NCBI GenBank assembly: GCA_031308135.1
Contig: JAHLJT010000631.1
Location: 146,807,708 to 146,871,707, forward strand
Reading direction: 5' to 3'
Source of the DNA: Acheta domesticus
Lineage: Eukaryota > Arthropoda > Insecta > Orthoptera > Gryllidae
Length of the DNA: 64,000 bases
Part shown: piece after piece, positions 11,396 to 23,149 of the stretch
Layout of the letters: every line of letters begins with the position of its first letter
How positions within the stretch are numbered: position 1 is the first letter of the stretch
Program-made: the position numbers and the translations under genes
The notes under the pieces: model-generated
The model's input: only the letters and a program-made list of their open reading frames with translations
Told to the model about the DNA's origin: nothing
The model's database searches: none

Positions 11396-13645
11396 ATAAC
11401 ACTTAAAGAATTACAAGAAGCTATACTCCAAATGAAAAATAGAAAAGCACCAGGTAGAGATGGAGTAAATACAGAACTAATAAAATATGGGGGACTTCTA
11501 GAATTCAGACTCTTGCATCTGATAAATGAATGCTGTAAATTCCAAGATATACCAACTGCTTGGGAAACTGCGGAGGTTATATCACTGTATAAAAAAGGAG
11601 AAAGAAAAGTATATGAAACAAGACATAGAAACAGCAATAGAGGATCTGCAAAACCATCTCACTATATTTTCCGATTGGGCACAGAAATGGCACATTCTGA
11701 TAAACGCAAGCAAGAGCCAAGGGAAAATATTCACTCTTCGAAGACCACTTGACCCACCCACACTCACCTATCAAAACCACAACATACCATGGATTCCTGC
11801 GAACACCACGGCAAAATACCTTGGAGTATTACTCGACAGACGACTCACATGGAGACCCAATATCATGCATAGAATAGCACTAGCCACCAAGCGAACACAT
11901 CAATTATATCCCCTACTCAAAAAATCATCCCCACTCCAACTACACACATCCATTCATCTTTACCAAACAATGATACGACCTATATTAAGTTATGCATCTC
12001 TTGTCTGGGCCGCAGCATCCAAAACAAATATTCAGAAAATCCAAACTTTCCAAAATAAATTCCTAAGAATAATCACAAAAGCACCCTGGTTCATTCCAAA
12101 CTCTCAAATCCATCAAGAACTCGGTATCACACCTATCACTGTACATTTTTCCCTTCTATCCGCAAAATTCTATAACAAAATTTCTCGAATACCTTCAGCT
12201 ATCCATTTCAAACTTGGCAAACAGAACCCTCATCGTAAACGATTAAAAAGGAAATTACCCAGAGAATTTTTTGACCCTCCTTAAGCAGACTGGAAGCGAT
12301 TTGCCTTTCCGTGCAATATAAAGTGCTTCTGAAAATGTAATAATCACGATAAAAGAAAATATCTTGCAAACTTGCTGTATAAAATAAAATCAACTACTGT
12401 ACCAGTCGTTCACGGCTGCTGAGGGGCTCAGGCCAAGCAAGAATAAAAAAAATTTTAAAAAAAATAAAAAAATAAAAAAAAGTATGTGAGAATTATCGGG
12501 GAATGAACCTACTTAACACAACCTACAAGTTATATGCAAGGATTATCAATAACAGAGTAAAGAAAATTGTGGATGCTTTGTTAACAGATGAAGACACTGG
12601 CTTCAGGAAAGGAAGATCATGCCAAGACAATATAACAATTATACGACAACTAATAGAGATAAGAAAGGAATTCAACCTCGAGACTCACATATGTTTTGTT
12701 GACTACGAAAAAGCTTTTGATCGAGTTAACAGAAAAATATTATGGAACATCATGAAGGAAAGAGGATACCCAATACATTTAATAAATGTAATAAAAAGCC
12801 GCTACAAAAATACACAAATTATAATTAATACCGGAACAACAAAAACAGATGCAGTGAAAATTAATAAAGGACTGAGAAGGGTGCACATTATCACCTACTT
12901 TATTTAATGTATATATTGATGATCTCATAAGACAATGGAAAGATGAAATAAATCCAGGAATAAAGTTACACCCCCAAAATAAATGTATTAATGTATTATT
13001 GTTTGCTGACGATCAAATAATTATGCAGAAAACAGAAAATGTTTTGCAAAAATCTATATACCGCTTAAACCAGAAATGTGAGCACTATGATTTTAAAATA
13101 TCTGTTAAAAAGACGAAAGTTATGGTTTTTAAAGGGAAATATCCTATACGCTCCAATCAGATAATAGAACAAGTGTTACATTTTAATTTTTTGAGCTGTG
13201 ACATTAGCTATGAAAGAGAAAATGATTTGCAAAATAAACTAAATAAATATAAAAAAGATGTGTGGCACTATTCATAGAACTTTAAAAAATAAAACAATGA
13301 AAGAAACTAGAATGAAATTTTATAAAGTAATGGCAGCACCAGTATTAACGTATAGTGGAGTCTAACAGCAAAAGAGCAACAACGAATACAAACAGCAGAG
13401 ATGAAATTTCTGGAGAGTGAAGAGTGAAGAGAGAGGAGAGTGAAAGGTTGCTCGATATTAGATCAAATCAGAAATGAGGGGATTAGATCTGATCTAAATA
13501 TATATTCAATGAATGACTGTATTAAAGAAAATAAACAACGCTGGATACAACATATAAGTAGAATGGATAACACAGGAATAATAAAATCAATATTATCTTA
13601 TAAACCTAGAGGTAGGAAGATGAGAAATAGGACGTTCTAGGAAGA
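11396..13645 (+). pseudogene. RTE-type LINE reverse transcriptase region, interrupted
   Basis: The piece 11396-11616 gives LQMKNRKAPGRDGVN and TAEVISLYKKGERK. After the inserted Jockey fragment, 12495 onward gives GMNLLNTTYKLYARIINNR, GFRKGRSCQDN, CFVDYEKAFDRV (motif A) and VLLFADDQIIMQ (motif C, about 12990-13025), then ISVKKTKVMVFKGK. The C-terminus resembles other RTE proteins (HISRMDNTGIIKSILSYKP near 13555-13600). A frameshift near 12885 disrupts the QG-LSP motif, and stops follow after 13360. It is a dead copy whose catalytic residues remain readable. Confidence -1.
11617..12476 (+). pseudogene. Jockey-clade LINE 3' fragment inserted in the RTE LINE
   Basis: An open frame to 12284 encodes the part of a Jockey reverse transcriptase after the YADD motif: FSDWAQKWHILINASKSQ, then KYLGVLLDRRLTW, and the terminal REFFDPP. 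The 3' end is A-rich (12445-12480). The junctions carry near-identical words, aaaagtatatga (11605-11616) at the left and aaaagtatgtga near 12477-12489 at the right, consistent with a target-site duplication. It is related to, but clearly diverged from, the full-length Jockey element at 49822-54485. It is 5'-truncated, as is usual for LINE insertions. Confidence -1.
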
Positions 13646-13796
13646 GATGGTTGGAGCGAAGACGGAACAGGCTGTCAGCCTAATTCCTGATAGTGAAGAA
13701 GAAGAAGAAACTGAAGAAGAAGAAGAAAGAAGAGATAAACCTTCTCAGTGAAACAAAAACACGTATAAGTGCCAACTGTCATGGATATCGGTCCAC

Positions 13797-14914
13797 CGGC
13801 GTCGGAGTCTTTATTGATGTGCACCTTGTAAATTCTTTTTATTCTCCATGAAGTGCTTTGTCTCCAAAAGTTCTTTAAGATTTTTTGTGTCTCACATTTC
13901 ATGTTTAGTAGTATAAGAAGTACCAACATCCTGTTTTATATATAGATTGCACGTGTAAGAACGTCTCAATTAGTTAAGTAGAGATTACACTTATAAGAGC
14001 GTCGCAATTAGTTCATTGTTCACAGCAGTTCCCGAAAAGTGCGTTCGCTCAGAACAGCGATCCCACGTCCACGATAGTTTTGAAGCGAGGGGTGGCCGCT
14101 TGTTGTGTGAAAACGGTGCTGGCGGGGCCGGCGAAAACTGTGATAGTATTTGTGTCCGTGGGTGGTCAGTGTGAGTGGAGATGCGTTCCCGTGGTAGACT
14201 AGAAATATACCGTTGTTTAAGATTGACCAAATACAGTACACAGTCCAACAGATGTAACTGGTTTTGTGAGTACCACTTAGGGCATGTGTTTATAACTTCA
14301 AGGGCGGTACAGATCTGCAAGTGGGGGTAACTACACACCCTGTCGTGTCTTTTCAAGTATTCGGTCTTTGCTATAATTAGACAAGCTGAGACAATATGAT
14401 CAATGGTTTCTACTTGTTCATTGCAAATGCGGCATTTATCATCTTGGGAAATATTCAGAACAGTTTTATCATAATGTCGTGTTCTCAAGGCCTGAGTTTG
14501 GGCAGCTACTGAACTGTCTTTATTGATGTGCACCTTGTAAATTCTTTTTATTGTCCATGAAGTGGTTTGTCTCTCCAAAAGTTCTTTAAGATTTTTTGTG
14601 TCTCACATTTCATGTTTAGTAGTATTAGAAGTACCAACATCCTGTTTTATATATATAGATTGCACGTGTAAGAACATCGCAATTAGTTAAGTAGAGGTTA
14701 CATTTATAAGAGCGTCGCAATTAGTTCATTGTTCACAGCAGTTCCCGAAAAGTTCAGTGTCTGTGTTATTCGACGTGTCTTACAGAGTTTTCTTTGCAAT
14801 GCTTTTTGCTACACTAACAATGTCTCTGTTTCCCATTCTTCGGTCAGATTTCATGATCTGCCTCATTAGAGGGTGATCTTGATGGCGGACTACATACTTT
14901 TCTATCCTGACTAT
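13797..14914 (-). pseudogene. Dong-like LINE, 3' half with internal tandem duplication
   Basis: This is the same insertion as 18195-20640, continuing on the far side of the CR1/L2-like LINE. Minus-strand frames give MRQIMKSDRRMGNRD (about 14835-14880), NMKCETQKI, and a zinc knuckle DKCRICNEQVETIDHIVSAC with the spacing CX2CX8HX4C (about 14385-14445), followed by YLKRHDRVC. A block of about 235 bp, including an extra non-LINE segment (gcaattagtt motifs), occurs twice: at 13797-14040 and 14517-14750. The copy therefore suffered an insertion and then a local duplication. The endonuclease C-terminus is missing here. Confidence -1.
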
Positions 14915-14920
14915 TGCGTT

Positions 14921-17900
14921 TATTTATTTATTTATTTATTTACGTCAAAAACAGTTAAAAACTGCGTATGACGAGCTATGGGGAGAAGTGAATTTTGTGC
15001 ACGTTTTCATAATTCTGTGGTCTCTATCCTAAACCTAAATATAGTCGAATTTTGAATACAGAAAAGAGAGTTTTTTTTTCGAGTTTTGTTGACAAAATAT
15101 TCGCTCCTATATAATAAAATATATTTTCAAAGGTAAATTAGCTATAAATTCCTGCCCTGAACCCTCATGTTCTTCATGAAAGAATAATACTTTTTGCCGC
15201 GATAATATGAAAAACGATAATTTGAATAACTATATTTCCCACTGAAATTCAGAAGACGTGCACAAATAATGAAGTTACATTTATGTCCAGAAGCAAAACA
15301 AGGGACCATCTCAGCATTTGCTCAAGGATCAGGGAAACTGGACGAAAAACCTGATCGAGATGGGGGCCATCAACCCAGAAACTGTGGTACAATACTTGTT
15401 ACAGGTTCTTTAGAATTATACAGTCCAAATGATAAATAATTACATTAACTATCATTGTTAAAATTAATTCTACTTTCCTTTTTGATGCTCGGTATAGTCT
15501 CGAATTGTATAGAAACAGTTATGCAGCAGAAAAGATTTTACTTGGGACTTAAACTTTTCTATTGAATTTAATCGTTTAATGTCTTCTGGCAAAGTGTTGT
15601 AGAGTAATGTACATGAATTGTATGTGAATTTTTTGTAGTGAGCTGTTGATACTGCCACCTGGTGAATATGATTACTACGTCGTGTGTTATACTTATAGAC
15701 ATCGGCGTTTGCTGAAAATATATTCCCGTCCTTAAGTAAGTCATTTTTGACAAAAACTACTGATTCGTAAATCAGGAGACAAGGTAATGGTAAAATTCCT
15801 ACATTAATAAAGAGTGACTTACAAGAATCACGTGGGTTGGATTTGCTTATTATTCGTACAATTCTTTTTTGTAATCTGAAAGTCTGTGAACTATAAGATG
15901 TGTTTCCCCAAAATATTATGCCATATTTCAGGCGGGAGTGAACATTGGCAAAATATACACAACGAGCTGTATGAAGGCTGACGGAATTTGAAAGAATTCT
16001 GAACGCGTAGCATAAGGAGCTTAATTTTGTGTTCAATTCATTCAAGTGGGCATTCCATTTGAGGTTTGACTGAATTGATAGACCTAAAAAGTTTGTTACA
16101 TTAACATCAGTCAATGGCACACCGTTCATTTTCAATGGAGTACAGAATTTTTTATTTGATATGGAAAACTGCATTGAAACTGTTTTATTTTCATTTACTT
16201 TTAATTTGTTATTACGGAACCAATTTGAAACGTCTGATATTGTACTATTTACGGTTTCTTTGTTGCAAAGAATATTTGTATCATCCGCAAAGAGAACTGT
16301 TCTTCCGTTTCGAATCGCTAAGGGCATGTCATTTACGTATAATAGGAAGAGAATAGGGCCTAAAATCGATCCTTGCGGGACTCCTCGTACAATTGGCAAA
16401 GAACCGGAAAGGTGTGTACATAAAGTTCCATCATTCCAGTAAGGTATTTCTACTCTTTGAGATCATTGTTTAAGGTACGAACATAGCCAATCTAGAGCAA
16501 TACCACGGATTCCATACGAAGGTAATTTTGAAAGTAAAATGTTATAATCAATGACGTCAAAAGCTTTTGAAAGATCTAAAAATATTCCAATAGTTGCTTC
16601 GTTTTGATCCAATGATGAGGCAACATCCTTAAGAAAAGAAAAAATGGCTGTTTCCGTAGATTTTGATTTCCGGAATCCATGTTGGCAATTTGAAAACGCG
16701 TCGTGTTTATTGAGAAAGGTTTCCATTCGTACATAAAAAAGTCTCTCTAATATTTTTGAAAAAACTGACAAAAGAGAAATTGGCCGATAATTTTGAACTT
16801 CATTTTTGTTGCCTTTTTTGAAGAGCGGCTTAATCTTAGCTGTTTTAAAAATATCTGGAAAAATTCCGGTGCATAAGGATGCATTAAATATGTGAGTTAA
16901 CGGGTGTATAATGGCTGGCGCGCACGTCTTTAACAAACAATCCGGAAATTCATCTAAACCGGCCGAATATTTATTTTTTAATTTACCGATTATTTTGAGA
17001 ATTTCATAGGAAGAGGTTTCGGAAACGAACATAGTGTCTAAGACTTTTAGGGAATCGTCAGATGTTGAATTTTGTGGCTGAAAACCCTTAGTGAGATCGA
17101 CAGCAATTCTCGAAAAGTATTGGTTAAAGAGACTAGCCACTGTTGCCGGATCGTTCACATATCTATCGTTATCTTTTAAAACAACATTCTCTACAAGGTT
17201 TCTAGTTGGTTTGGTCGCATTTTTTACTATATCCCACATTGATTTTGTTTTGTTATTTGAGTTCAAAATATCCTGATCGTGTTTCATGATTTTAGCCTGC
17301 CTTATGACTTTTCTTAACAATGATTTGTATTTTTTAAAGTACAGGAGGAAATCTTGAGATACGTTATGATGCTTAGAAATGAAAGAAAGAATTCGTTTGT
17401 TTTTACATGATGTTCTAATCCCTTGTGTTATCCAAGAATTGTTTTTGCGTGGAATATTTACTTTTCTTTCCTGAAGAGGAAAGCAAGTGTTAAAATGAAA
17501 TGAAAGCGTTGAAAAAAAAGAATAATATTTATCGTTTGTATCAATAGTATTATAAACTGCGTCCCATGACTCCTGCAGCAAGTAATCAATGAATAATTTT
17601 ATTTTACTTTTAGAAAACACTCTACTCATACGTGTATTATTTATTGTGTCATTGTTCGCATTTCGTATAATGGTAAGAATTTGTGCATCGTGGTCACTGT
17701 ATCCTAAATCTTTTGTTTCAATTTCATGTCGAGTAGCGGTTTTGTTAATTATAATTTGATCGATTGCCTTCTTTGAATTTACTGTGATCCGTGTAGGTAC
17801 TTTTATTGTAATATCTAAATTGAAGGAATTAATTAAGTTAAGAAACTGCTCTTTCTCGCAAGATTCGACCAGAAAATCAATGTTAAAATCTCCACATACA

Positions 17901-18188
17901 ACAATGGATTCAAAAGAGCGATTGATGACTTTGATAAGTGTTATCTCTAGTTTTTCTAAGAACAAAATGTAATCTGCAGCTCTCTTTGTTGGAGGCCTGT
18001 AGATGCAAAGCAATATCATTTTTAGCACAGGAAGATGTACAACAGAAATTTCAAAAACATTTTCAACGGAATACTCATTGAATTGCGTCAAGGAGATAGA
18101 ATCAGTATTATTTTTAACGTAAATACAAGAACCTCCATATGCAGGACTTTTATGATATTCTCTTTTTCTACAATAATAGCCTGCGAGG
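14921..18188 (-). mobile_element. CR1/L2-like LINE inserted in the Dong-like LINE
   Basis: This minus-strand LINE of 3.27 kb is 5'-truncated within its endonuclease and ends in a (TAAA)n tail, seen as (TTTA)n at about 14921-14942 on the plus strand. It is flanked by the 6-bp duplication TGCGTT at 14915-14920 and 18189-18194. The host sequence on both sides is one Dong-like LINE, whose reading continues across the junction when the insert is removed. This sets the order of events: Dong-like first, CR1/L2-like second. About 530 bp of 3' non-coding sequence (14942-15470) separate the ORF stop from the tail. Confidence -1.
15470..18180 (-). pseudogene. CR1/L2-like LINE ORF2 (endonuclease-RT), one internal stop
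   Basis: Endonuclease motifs include MILLCIYRPPTKRAADYI, VVCGDFNIDFL, then GYSDHDAQI. The reverse transcriptase has NYRPISLLSVFSKILERL, HGFRKSKSTETAIFSFL, IFLDLSKAFDVIDYN (motif A), GVPQGSILGPILFLLYVND and VLFADDTN (motif C). The frame is open except for one TGA at about 16460, which separates LDWLCSYLK from the rest, at 15470-16457. The N-terminal third of the endonuclease is absent through 5' truncation; residues before LAGYYC belong to the Dong-like host. The motif set is that of the CR1/L2 superfamily; the exact clade cannot be fixed by eye. With so little damage it is fairly young. Confidence -1.
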
Positions 18189-18194
18189 TGCGTT

Positions 18195-20640
18195 GTGCCA
18201 GGAGGTCTCAATTTGTCTGAGTCCAGTCCATTAGTAAGCAACTGTATACGGCTACAGGAACCCCAAAGTACCTATTGCTGATTCCCGGAGTTCAGAGCGG
18301 ACTGCAGGACCAGTCTCATTCTTCTTTAACACTCCCTGCTAATTCTCTCTTTCATTGTGTCGTTCGAGATGGTCTCACATTCTTCAATTCGCAGATATTT
18401 GTAAGTTTTACCTGTCTCAAGATCTTGAATTACAGTGTGCTTGTCAACTTCAATGCTCTCTGATGTTGTCAGTTTGCGTCTTTTTAAATTGATTTTTGCA
18501 CACTTTTAAAGACCAAATTTCGTGCAGATACCATTGTTAAAGTCATTCACGACAGACAGCATTTGGGAGACAATCGCTTCATTCTTAGCAAACACTTTAA
18601 GTGCATCCATGTAAAATAAATGTGATACTGACCTTTCATCACCATGGAGCTTGTAACCAAAGTCAGCTTACGACAACTGTCAAGATAGTGGTATCAAAAT
18701 AAAGCAGAACAGCAGAAAGGATAATGAATCTCCTTGAAAAATACCCCTGTTGATCTGAATACTTCTGGTTTCTATTGCTTCCTTTCCGCTGTATATTAGT
18801 ATCCTGGTTCTCCACGAATTCATACTAGCCTTGCAAAACTCAATAAGTCTAGAATGAAATCGATAGATCTCAAGGGTCTTCAAAATCCAGCCGTGTGGTA
18901 CACTATCAAAGGCCTTTTGGTAATCAATCCAAGCCATTCTCAAAATACGCTTTCGTTCCATTACATCATTCAAGATGACTTTATTCAATAGTAAGATTTC
19001 CTTACAGCCATAAGAACTTTTACGACATCCTTTTTGTTCAACTGGCATCAGATAGTTCTTCTCTAGGTGTCTGTACATTTTGTCACTTATGGCTGCAGTG
19101 ATAACTTTGTACAGTACTGGCAGACCAGTGATTGGCCTCTAGTTCTTCGCCATAGAGCTGTCTCCCGCATTGGGTTGCAAATACGTGATGTCGCGTGGAC
19201 GATCTTGGCTGTCCGCGTGACGCCGCGTCGAAGGCTGTGTTGCCGACGTTTCGACCTGCCTGAGGGCATTTCAGTCCTGAGAAAGACCACGATAAGATGG
19301 TCGAAACATCGGCAACCCAGCCTTCGACGCGGCGTTTCCCGGACAGCCAAGATCATCCACATGACTCCGGCCGCGGAAACCTACGACTTCACGTGATGTC
19401 GCGTGTCAGCCATTCCGGGAGTGCCTTTGGGTTTTCTAAAATTTTATTAACAGACTTCGCTAGATGCGAATGTATTGATGTTAATTTCTTAATCCAATAA
19501 AACTGGATCTTATCCATTCGGGGGGATTTCCGGTTTCCCATGTTCTTAATTACTTGGAAGAGATTCTCTTCCGAGAATTCGTGAACATCTTCCAGTGTTT
19601 CCACGTGTTTAGCGGAAGCATCAACTTCAGATTGAATGAAAGTGCATTTTTGTTGTAGGATCTGCTCTCGCCGCAGATTCCTGCCGAAAATGCTTCGACG
19701 TCATCTTTTGAAGGAGTGACAGCATTGCCTCTCGGTTTTGAGTCAAATTGCGATATTGTCAAATTGTGATATTTCGCACCGAGTGCCGACTATCCGTTTT
19801 ATAATTCTCTTCGTCCATCGGGGTAGTAGTCTATTTACTCTGTTTTGTTGTCGGCCATCGGTGTTCTTGGTCTCCCCAGAATTATCTGAGATACTAGGTA
19901 TCCAGTTGCATATATGATGTGATTGATTTCAGTAATATCTAGATCTCTACCTGGGGTCTGTACCACCTCATTAAAACAGAAATCGCTGTCTCTATCACTA
20001 TCTTAGCTTTGGCATTTTCGTATATTCTCCTCAACGGTTTCACGAGATTCAAATGGAAGTTGAGGAACTCTTTATGTCTCACGTTGAAAGAGATTTCACA
20101 TCATGTCCTTATCGTATAATTCATTGCCAGATGAATTTTCACCACTGACGTGTGTTTCATTGGAAGGAGATGAACCTTCAACGGGATCATTGTTTTGAAG
20201 TTCTAAATGTTCGTCATGTGGGTAGTTAGAGCGAAGAACATACTCTGCATTTCTCTGAATGTCAGCAAGTTGTTCTGCTGCGAATTTTCCACTTTTGAGT
20301 ATGTATTGTCGTTGACTGACAAGCTTCTTTGAGTCTAGGGTAGGTCTCATATCTGGGTTCCGCTCTCTCCACATCTTGAAAACGTCTATTTCTGAGCTCC
20401 CATTTTTCTCTTTTCCTTAATAAAAATATCACATCACCTTCTTCAATTCATCCCATGTCCATCTCTGAGATGGCTTCGAGGTACTGCCTGCTCTGGGTCC
20501 ATGGGACTAACATCTGTGGGATGGCCAGACGTGACGACATTGTGACATTAGCTCGGTTTCTGAGCAGATATGGGACATTGGTAGAACAAGGCACGTTAAA
20601 ATTCATTACATTTCTTCATTTCTTGTTCTATCCATTTTGC
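18195..20640 (-). pseudogene. Dong-like LINE, 5' half
   Basis: Read on the minus strand, it starts with a leader near 20445-20640 shared with 23885-24045. It then gives WRERNPDMRP through NELYDKDMM (about 20096-20374), the RT N-terminal block, KSPRMDKIQ (about 19510), GCKEILLLNKVILNDV, AWIDYQKAFDSVPHGW (motif A, about 18885-18940), INRGIFQGDSLS (about 18725-18760) and HLFYMDALKVFAK (about 18590-18630). A deletion of about 115 bp relative to the plus-strand copy removes sequence near 18215. Stops and frameshifts are many. The foldback element at 19198-19390 is inserted in it. Confidence -1.
19183..19405. mobile_element. 193-bp foldback element with 15-bp target duplication
   Basis: The insertion 19198-19390 lies between two copies of ACGTGATGTCGCGTG (19183-19197 and 19391-19405). 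The uninterrupted site is recognisable in the other Dong-like copy at about 25285-25310. Arms of about 59 bp (19198-19256 and 19299-19358) are nearly perfect inverted repeats and end in gtttcgacc / ggtcgaaac. The central loop contains cctgag..aagacc..ggtcgaaac, which resembles a hammerhead-ribozyme-like core as found in Penelope-type terminal repeats. That class assignment is inference. Confidence -1.
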
Positions 20641-21127
20641 TCATTTGTTTTAAGTGAAGATTCGCAGGACGCAAGTTCGAGTTCACAGATCATACTTAAC
20701 CCCGGTTGTTTCCTGCTATCCGTTACTGCGACCCACAGTGTCCTCGGGGCCTTCCCCCCGCAGGGCCCAGCAAGGGGTCCATCCGATCGCCAATCGGCAT
20801 TACTAAACCCTACGGGATTTTCACTGACTGCTGAAGGCAGGCTCCGTCGCTGGCTAATGCAAGGTTCGGACCTCCTCTCTAATCAGTGGCCTGGTGTGCC
20901 AACCCACTTTCTCTCCTGTACCTTCCATGGCCCGACAATGGGAAGACCAAATGTTCATGACCCTTCCCTTTCTTCTTACTTCCCACTCTCCACAAAATGG
21001 AGTACTTCTTAGTCTGACCCCTCACCTTCAACCAATTCAGCAAGCCGGTAGCTAGGCTACCACTGACTCATGGGGGTACTCAAGCTCCCCCACCAACTGT
21101 GAGGTCATGTACTCCTTAGGTGGAGCA
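20640..21127 (-). mobile_element. LINE 5' leader sequence
   Basis: On the minus strand the first 150 bp (GGTTGCTCCACCTAAGGAGT onward, with GGTGGGGGAGCTTGAGTACC) resemble the leader of the RTE LINE at 7762-7920. The block is GC-richer than the flanks. It runs directly into the 5' region of the Dong-like LINE and is bounded at its outer end by (ATT)n. It may be the complete 5' leader of that LINE, or a separate truncated LINE. Confidence -1.
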
Positions 21128-21129
21128 AC

Positions 21130-21187
<58 letters not shown>

Positions 21188-21212
21188 AGTGGTAGTAGTA
21201 GTAGTAGTAGTA
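21128..21212. repeat. (ATT)n followed by (AGT)n microsatellite
   Basis: About nineteen ATT units (21130-21185) precede seven or so AGT units (21187-21212). The tract forms the outer boundary of the LINE leader and so fits a (TAA)n target site. Confidence -1.
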
Positions 21213-21406
21213 AATTTGATGTTTTATCTAAACATTTATTACAAAATAAATGTTATTGTGATATTATTATAAAACCATTCATTAGAATTGTTTTAATTTG
21301 TTTCAATATAGGGGTCTTTGATATTTTTAAAATATAAAACAATTAGTATATTTGTTTGTAAAAATGTGAAAACGAAAAGGAAATTTAACAAGGAAATTGA
21401 ACTTAC

Positions 21407-21521
21407 CAGAGGAATCAACATGGTCAAAGATGAAGTCTTTGTACAGATTTTGCCACTCAAGCACAGAGTCTGGGTTTTTCTTGAAATCATCCCACATGCG
21501 AATCCATTCATCTTGGCTCAC
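21407..21521 (-). CDS. Calexcitin / sarcoplasmic Ca-binding protein, middle exon (partial gene)
   Basis: This 115-nt exon begins VSQDEWIRMWDDF and ends FIFDHVDSS plus one base. It finishes the EF-hand loop started by the preceding exon: DTDKDQQ joined to VSQDE gives D1, D3, D5 and E12. It also begins the next loop (DSSG...). The acceptor is attttag|GTGAGC and the donor is TCTG|gtaagt. The W-x3-W-DDF-x4 spacing and the ...LYKDFIFD helix are what the invertebrate calexcitin/SCP group shows between its second and third functional EF-hands. The intron toward the 5' exon is 563 bp; the intron toward the 3' exon is about 16.0 kb. Confidence -1.
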
Positions 21522-22084
21522 CTAAAATATAAAAAAATTTCATTTTTTTGGGTTTTACTTTCAATATATACATTTTTAAGTCGTATTATCATTTTTCAAA
21601 ACCTGTAATATCTTACGATACTATAGTCAGAAGGCTTCGGTGTTCAAATTTCATGAGATCTGGGATTCTGGAATTCGCGTTCTATGCAATATTTTTTGAC
21701 ATTTCAACCTTGCTGCAGCCCCAATCAGGGTTTATTTTTATATTATTTATGGTTAAAATATTTATAGATGTAGTGTCTGTGACCAACTCCCACAAAATTC
21801 GTCTTGTAGACATTGGTCAAAAGACATTGGTCACGGTGCTCACGTGCCTGAGCCTTTCGTACCGTCCAGATCTGTCACTATTTTGATTGCTAATGTTGTA
21901 ACGCTTGTACATTTTTATAGATCGAAAACAAAATGTCATCATAAAAAGGTCTTTCAGAATTCGGTAGAACAGATGCGTCGATGACATCAGTTTGAAAACT
22001 CGCTAGGAAATCTTAGTTCATGGAATGTTTTGAATAGTATTACAGAGTAATTTTGCACTTCTTAATGTAATCTCTAAAATTTAC

Positions 22085-22204
22085 CTGCTGGTCCTTGTCA
22101 GTATCAGCTTTCGCTCTCAGACCCTCCCACACACGCAGCAGCACATCCTTGGTTTGTGCAGATTTTGGGTCAGAGTCAGCCCAGCCACGCGTCCGGCAGA
22201 TTTT
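22085..22204 (-). CDS. Calexcitin / sarcoplasmic Ca-binding protein, 40-codon exon (partial gene)
   Basis: An exon of exactly 40 codons, KICRTRGWADSDPKSA through VLLRVWEGLRAKADTDKDQQ, with acceptor tttctttcag|AAAATC and donor CAGCAG|gtaaat; both ends are in phase 0. The GLRAKADTDKD segment is the entering helix and first half of an EF-hand loop completed by exon 21407-21521. The preceding exon ends in phase 0 and would give ...FELAIE-KICRTRGW, a continuous helix typical of the family. The exon lies between an intron of about 19.6 kb on its 5' side and a 563-bp intron on its 3' side. Confidence -1.
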
Positions 22205-22206
22205 CT

Positions 22207-23145
22207 GAAAGAAGAATTGCTTTTATGAGCATTTTGAATGTGCGAGTAGGACTTTGATTTTTGTCGGGTTTTGATAAACTAGATAACCCTACTCATTTCT
22301 CACTTTATCTGACAATCTAACATTCGCTCTTCATCTCTATGGAGACCATGGGACACTCAATTCTTAAATTGATGATTCAGAGTAAATGAGCTACGGAACC
22401 TTCTCACTATATCCCGGACCGGACTTAGAATGTCCCAATCCAGAAGAAAACGGGATGCGATGAGCCAAGCGAACATTTTATATTTTAAATTTCTTGCTGG
22501 CTTCAATTAATATGTCTTAAACATACTTTTTAATGACACATGAACAAACATTTACGTTAATAATAACCTCACCAACATTTTCCTTCTTTATTTCTTTTCT
22601 AGCCTTATTTTTTCTATGAAATCTTCACCTTTTGACGTGTGCGTACTGATTATGTGTCAGATGTAAAAAACATCAAGCAAGCAAGAAACCGTTTGTGTTC
22701 AAGAATTGCGCAAGGAATGCCTTTGCATTCTCAGGTTTATCTCTATGATCTAAAGATCAGCAATATGGCTACCGGAATGCCTGAGATTGCTCTAATTTCT
22801 TTTCGTGTGTCTCAGAAAACCGATGGTCAGTCATTCTAACCATGTTGAAATCCCTCAAACATTCTCCTGGCTAGCAGAACAAAAATAAAATACGTTAAAT
22901 TTTGTCACGACAATCCTGAAATAGATTGGTTTAAGTTGTACTACGTGAAGATTTTATTTCCCGACTTTCCGTTCTTTCTTCGTACAGTGGAGCATCCTAC
23001 AGAGCGTTCAGGGCAGCAGACGTTTGAAACGTTTGAAAACAAGCTTGCAGACGCTTTCCTTTCATTAAGAACATCTCGCGTCTCACTGCCAATTGCATTA
23101 AATTCACAGGAATTCCGTTTTATAAAGATTTTCTCCCCTGCATGA
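22207..23145. other. Intronic sequence, nothing recognised
   Basis: This is intron of the calexcitin gene. Open frames of 66-69 codons on the plus strand have no recognisable domain. The right part runs into a transposon-like end at about 23150-23295. Confidence -1.
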
Positions 23146-23149
23146 AATA

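Larger units (their letters stand above)
7745..13740 (+). mobile_element. RTE-type LINE, broken and carrying two nested insertions
   Basis: A leader starting near 7762 (ccacctagggagtacagg) is followed by an AP-type endonuclease (8232-9587), then a reverse transcriptase (11396-11616 and 12477-13645). It ends in a GAA-rich tail at 13690-13735. The coding sequence is split twice. At 9587/9588 it jumps to 11396, where DNIM joins ITLKELQEA in frame. At 11616 it jumps to 12477, where KKGERK joins the CENYRGMN block. The two interruptions are a 1.8-kb non-coding insertion and a Jockey fragment. The endonuclease starting KIATWNVR and the GFRKGRSCQDN and LLFADDQ motifs fit the RTE clade. It is inactive. 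Confidence -1.
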
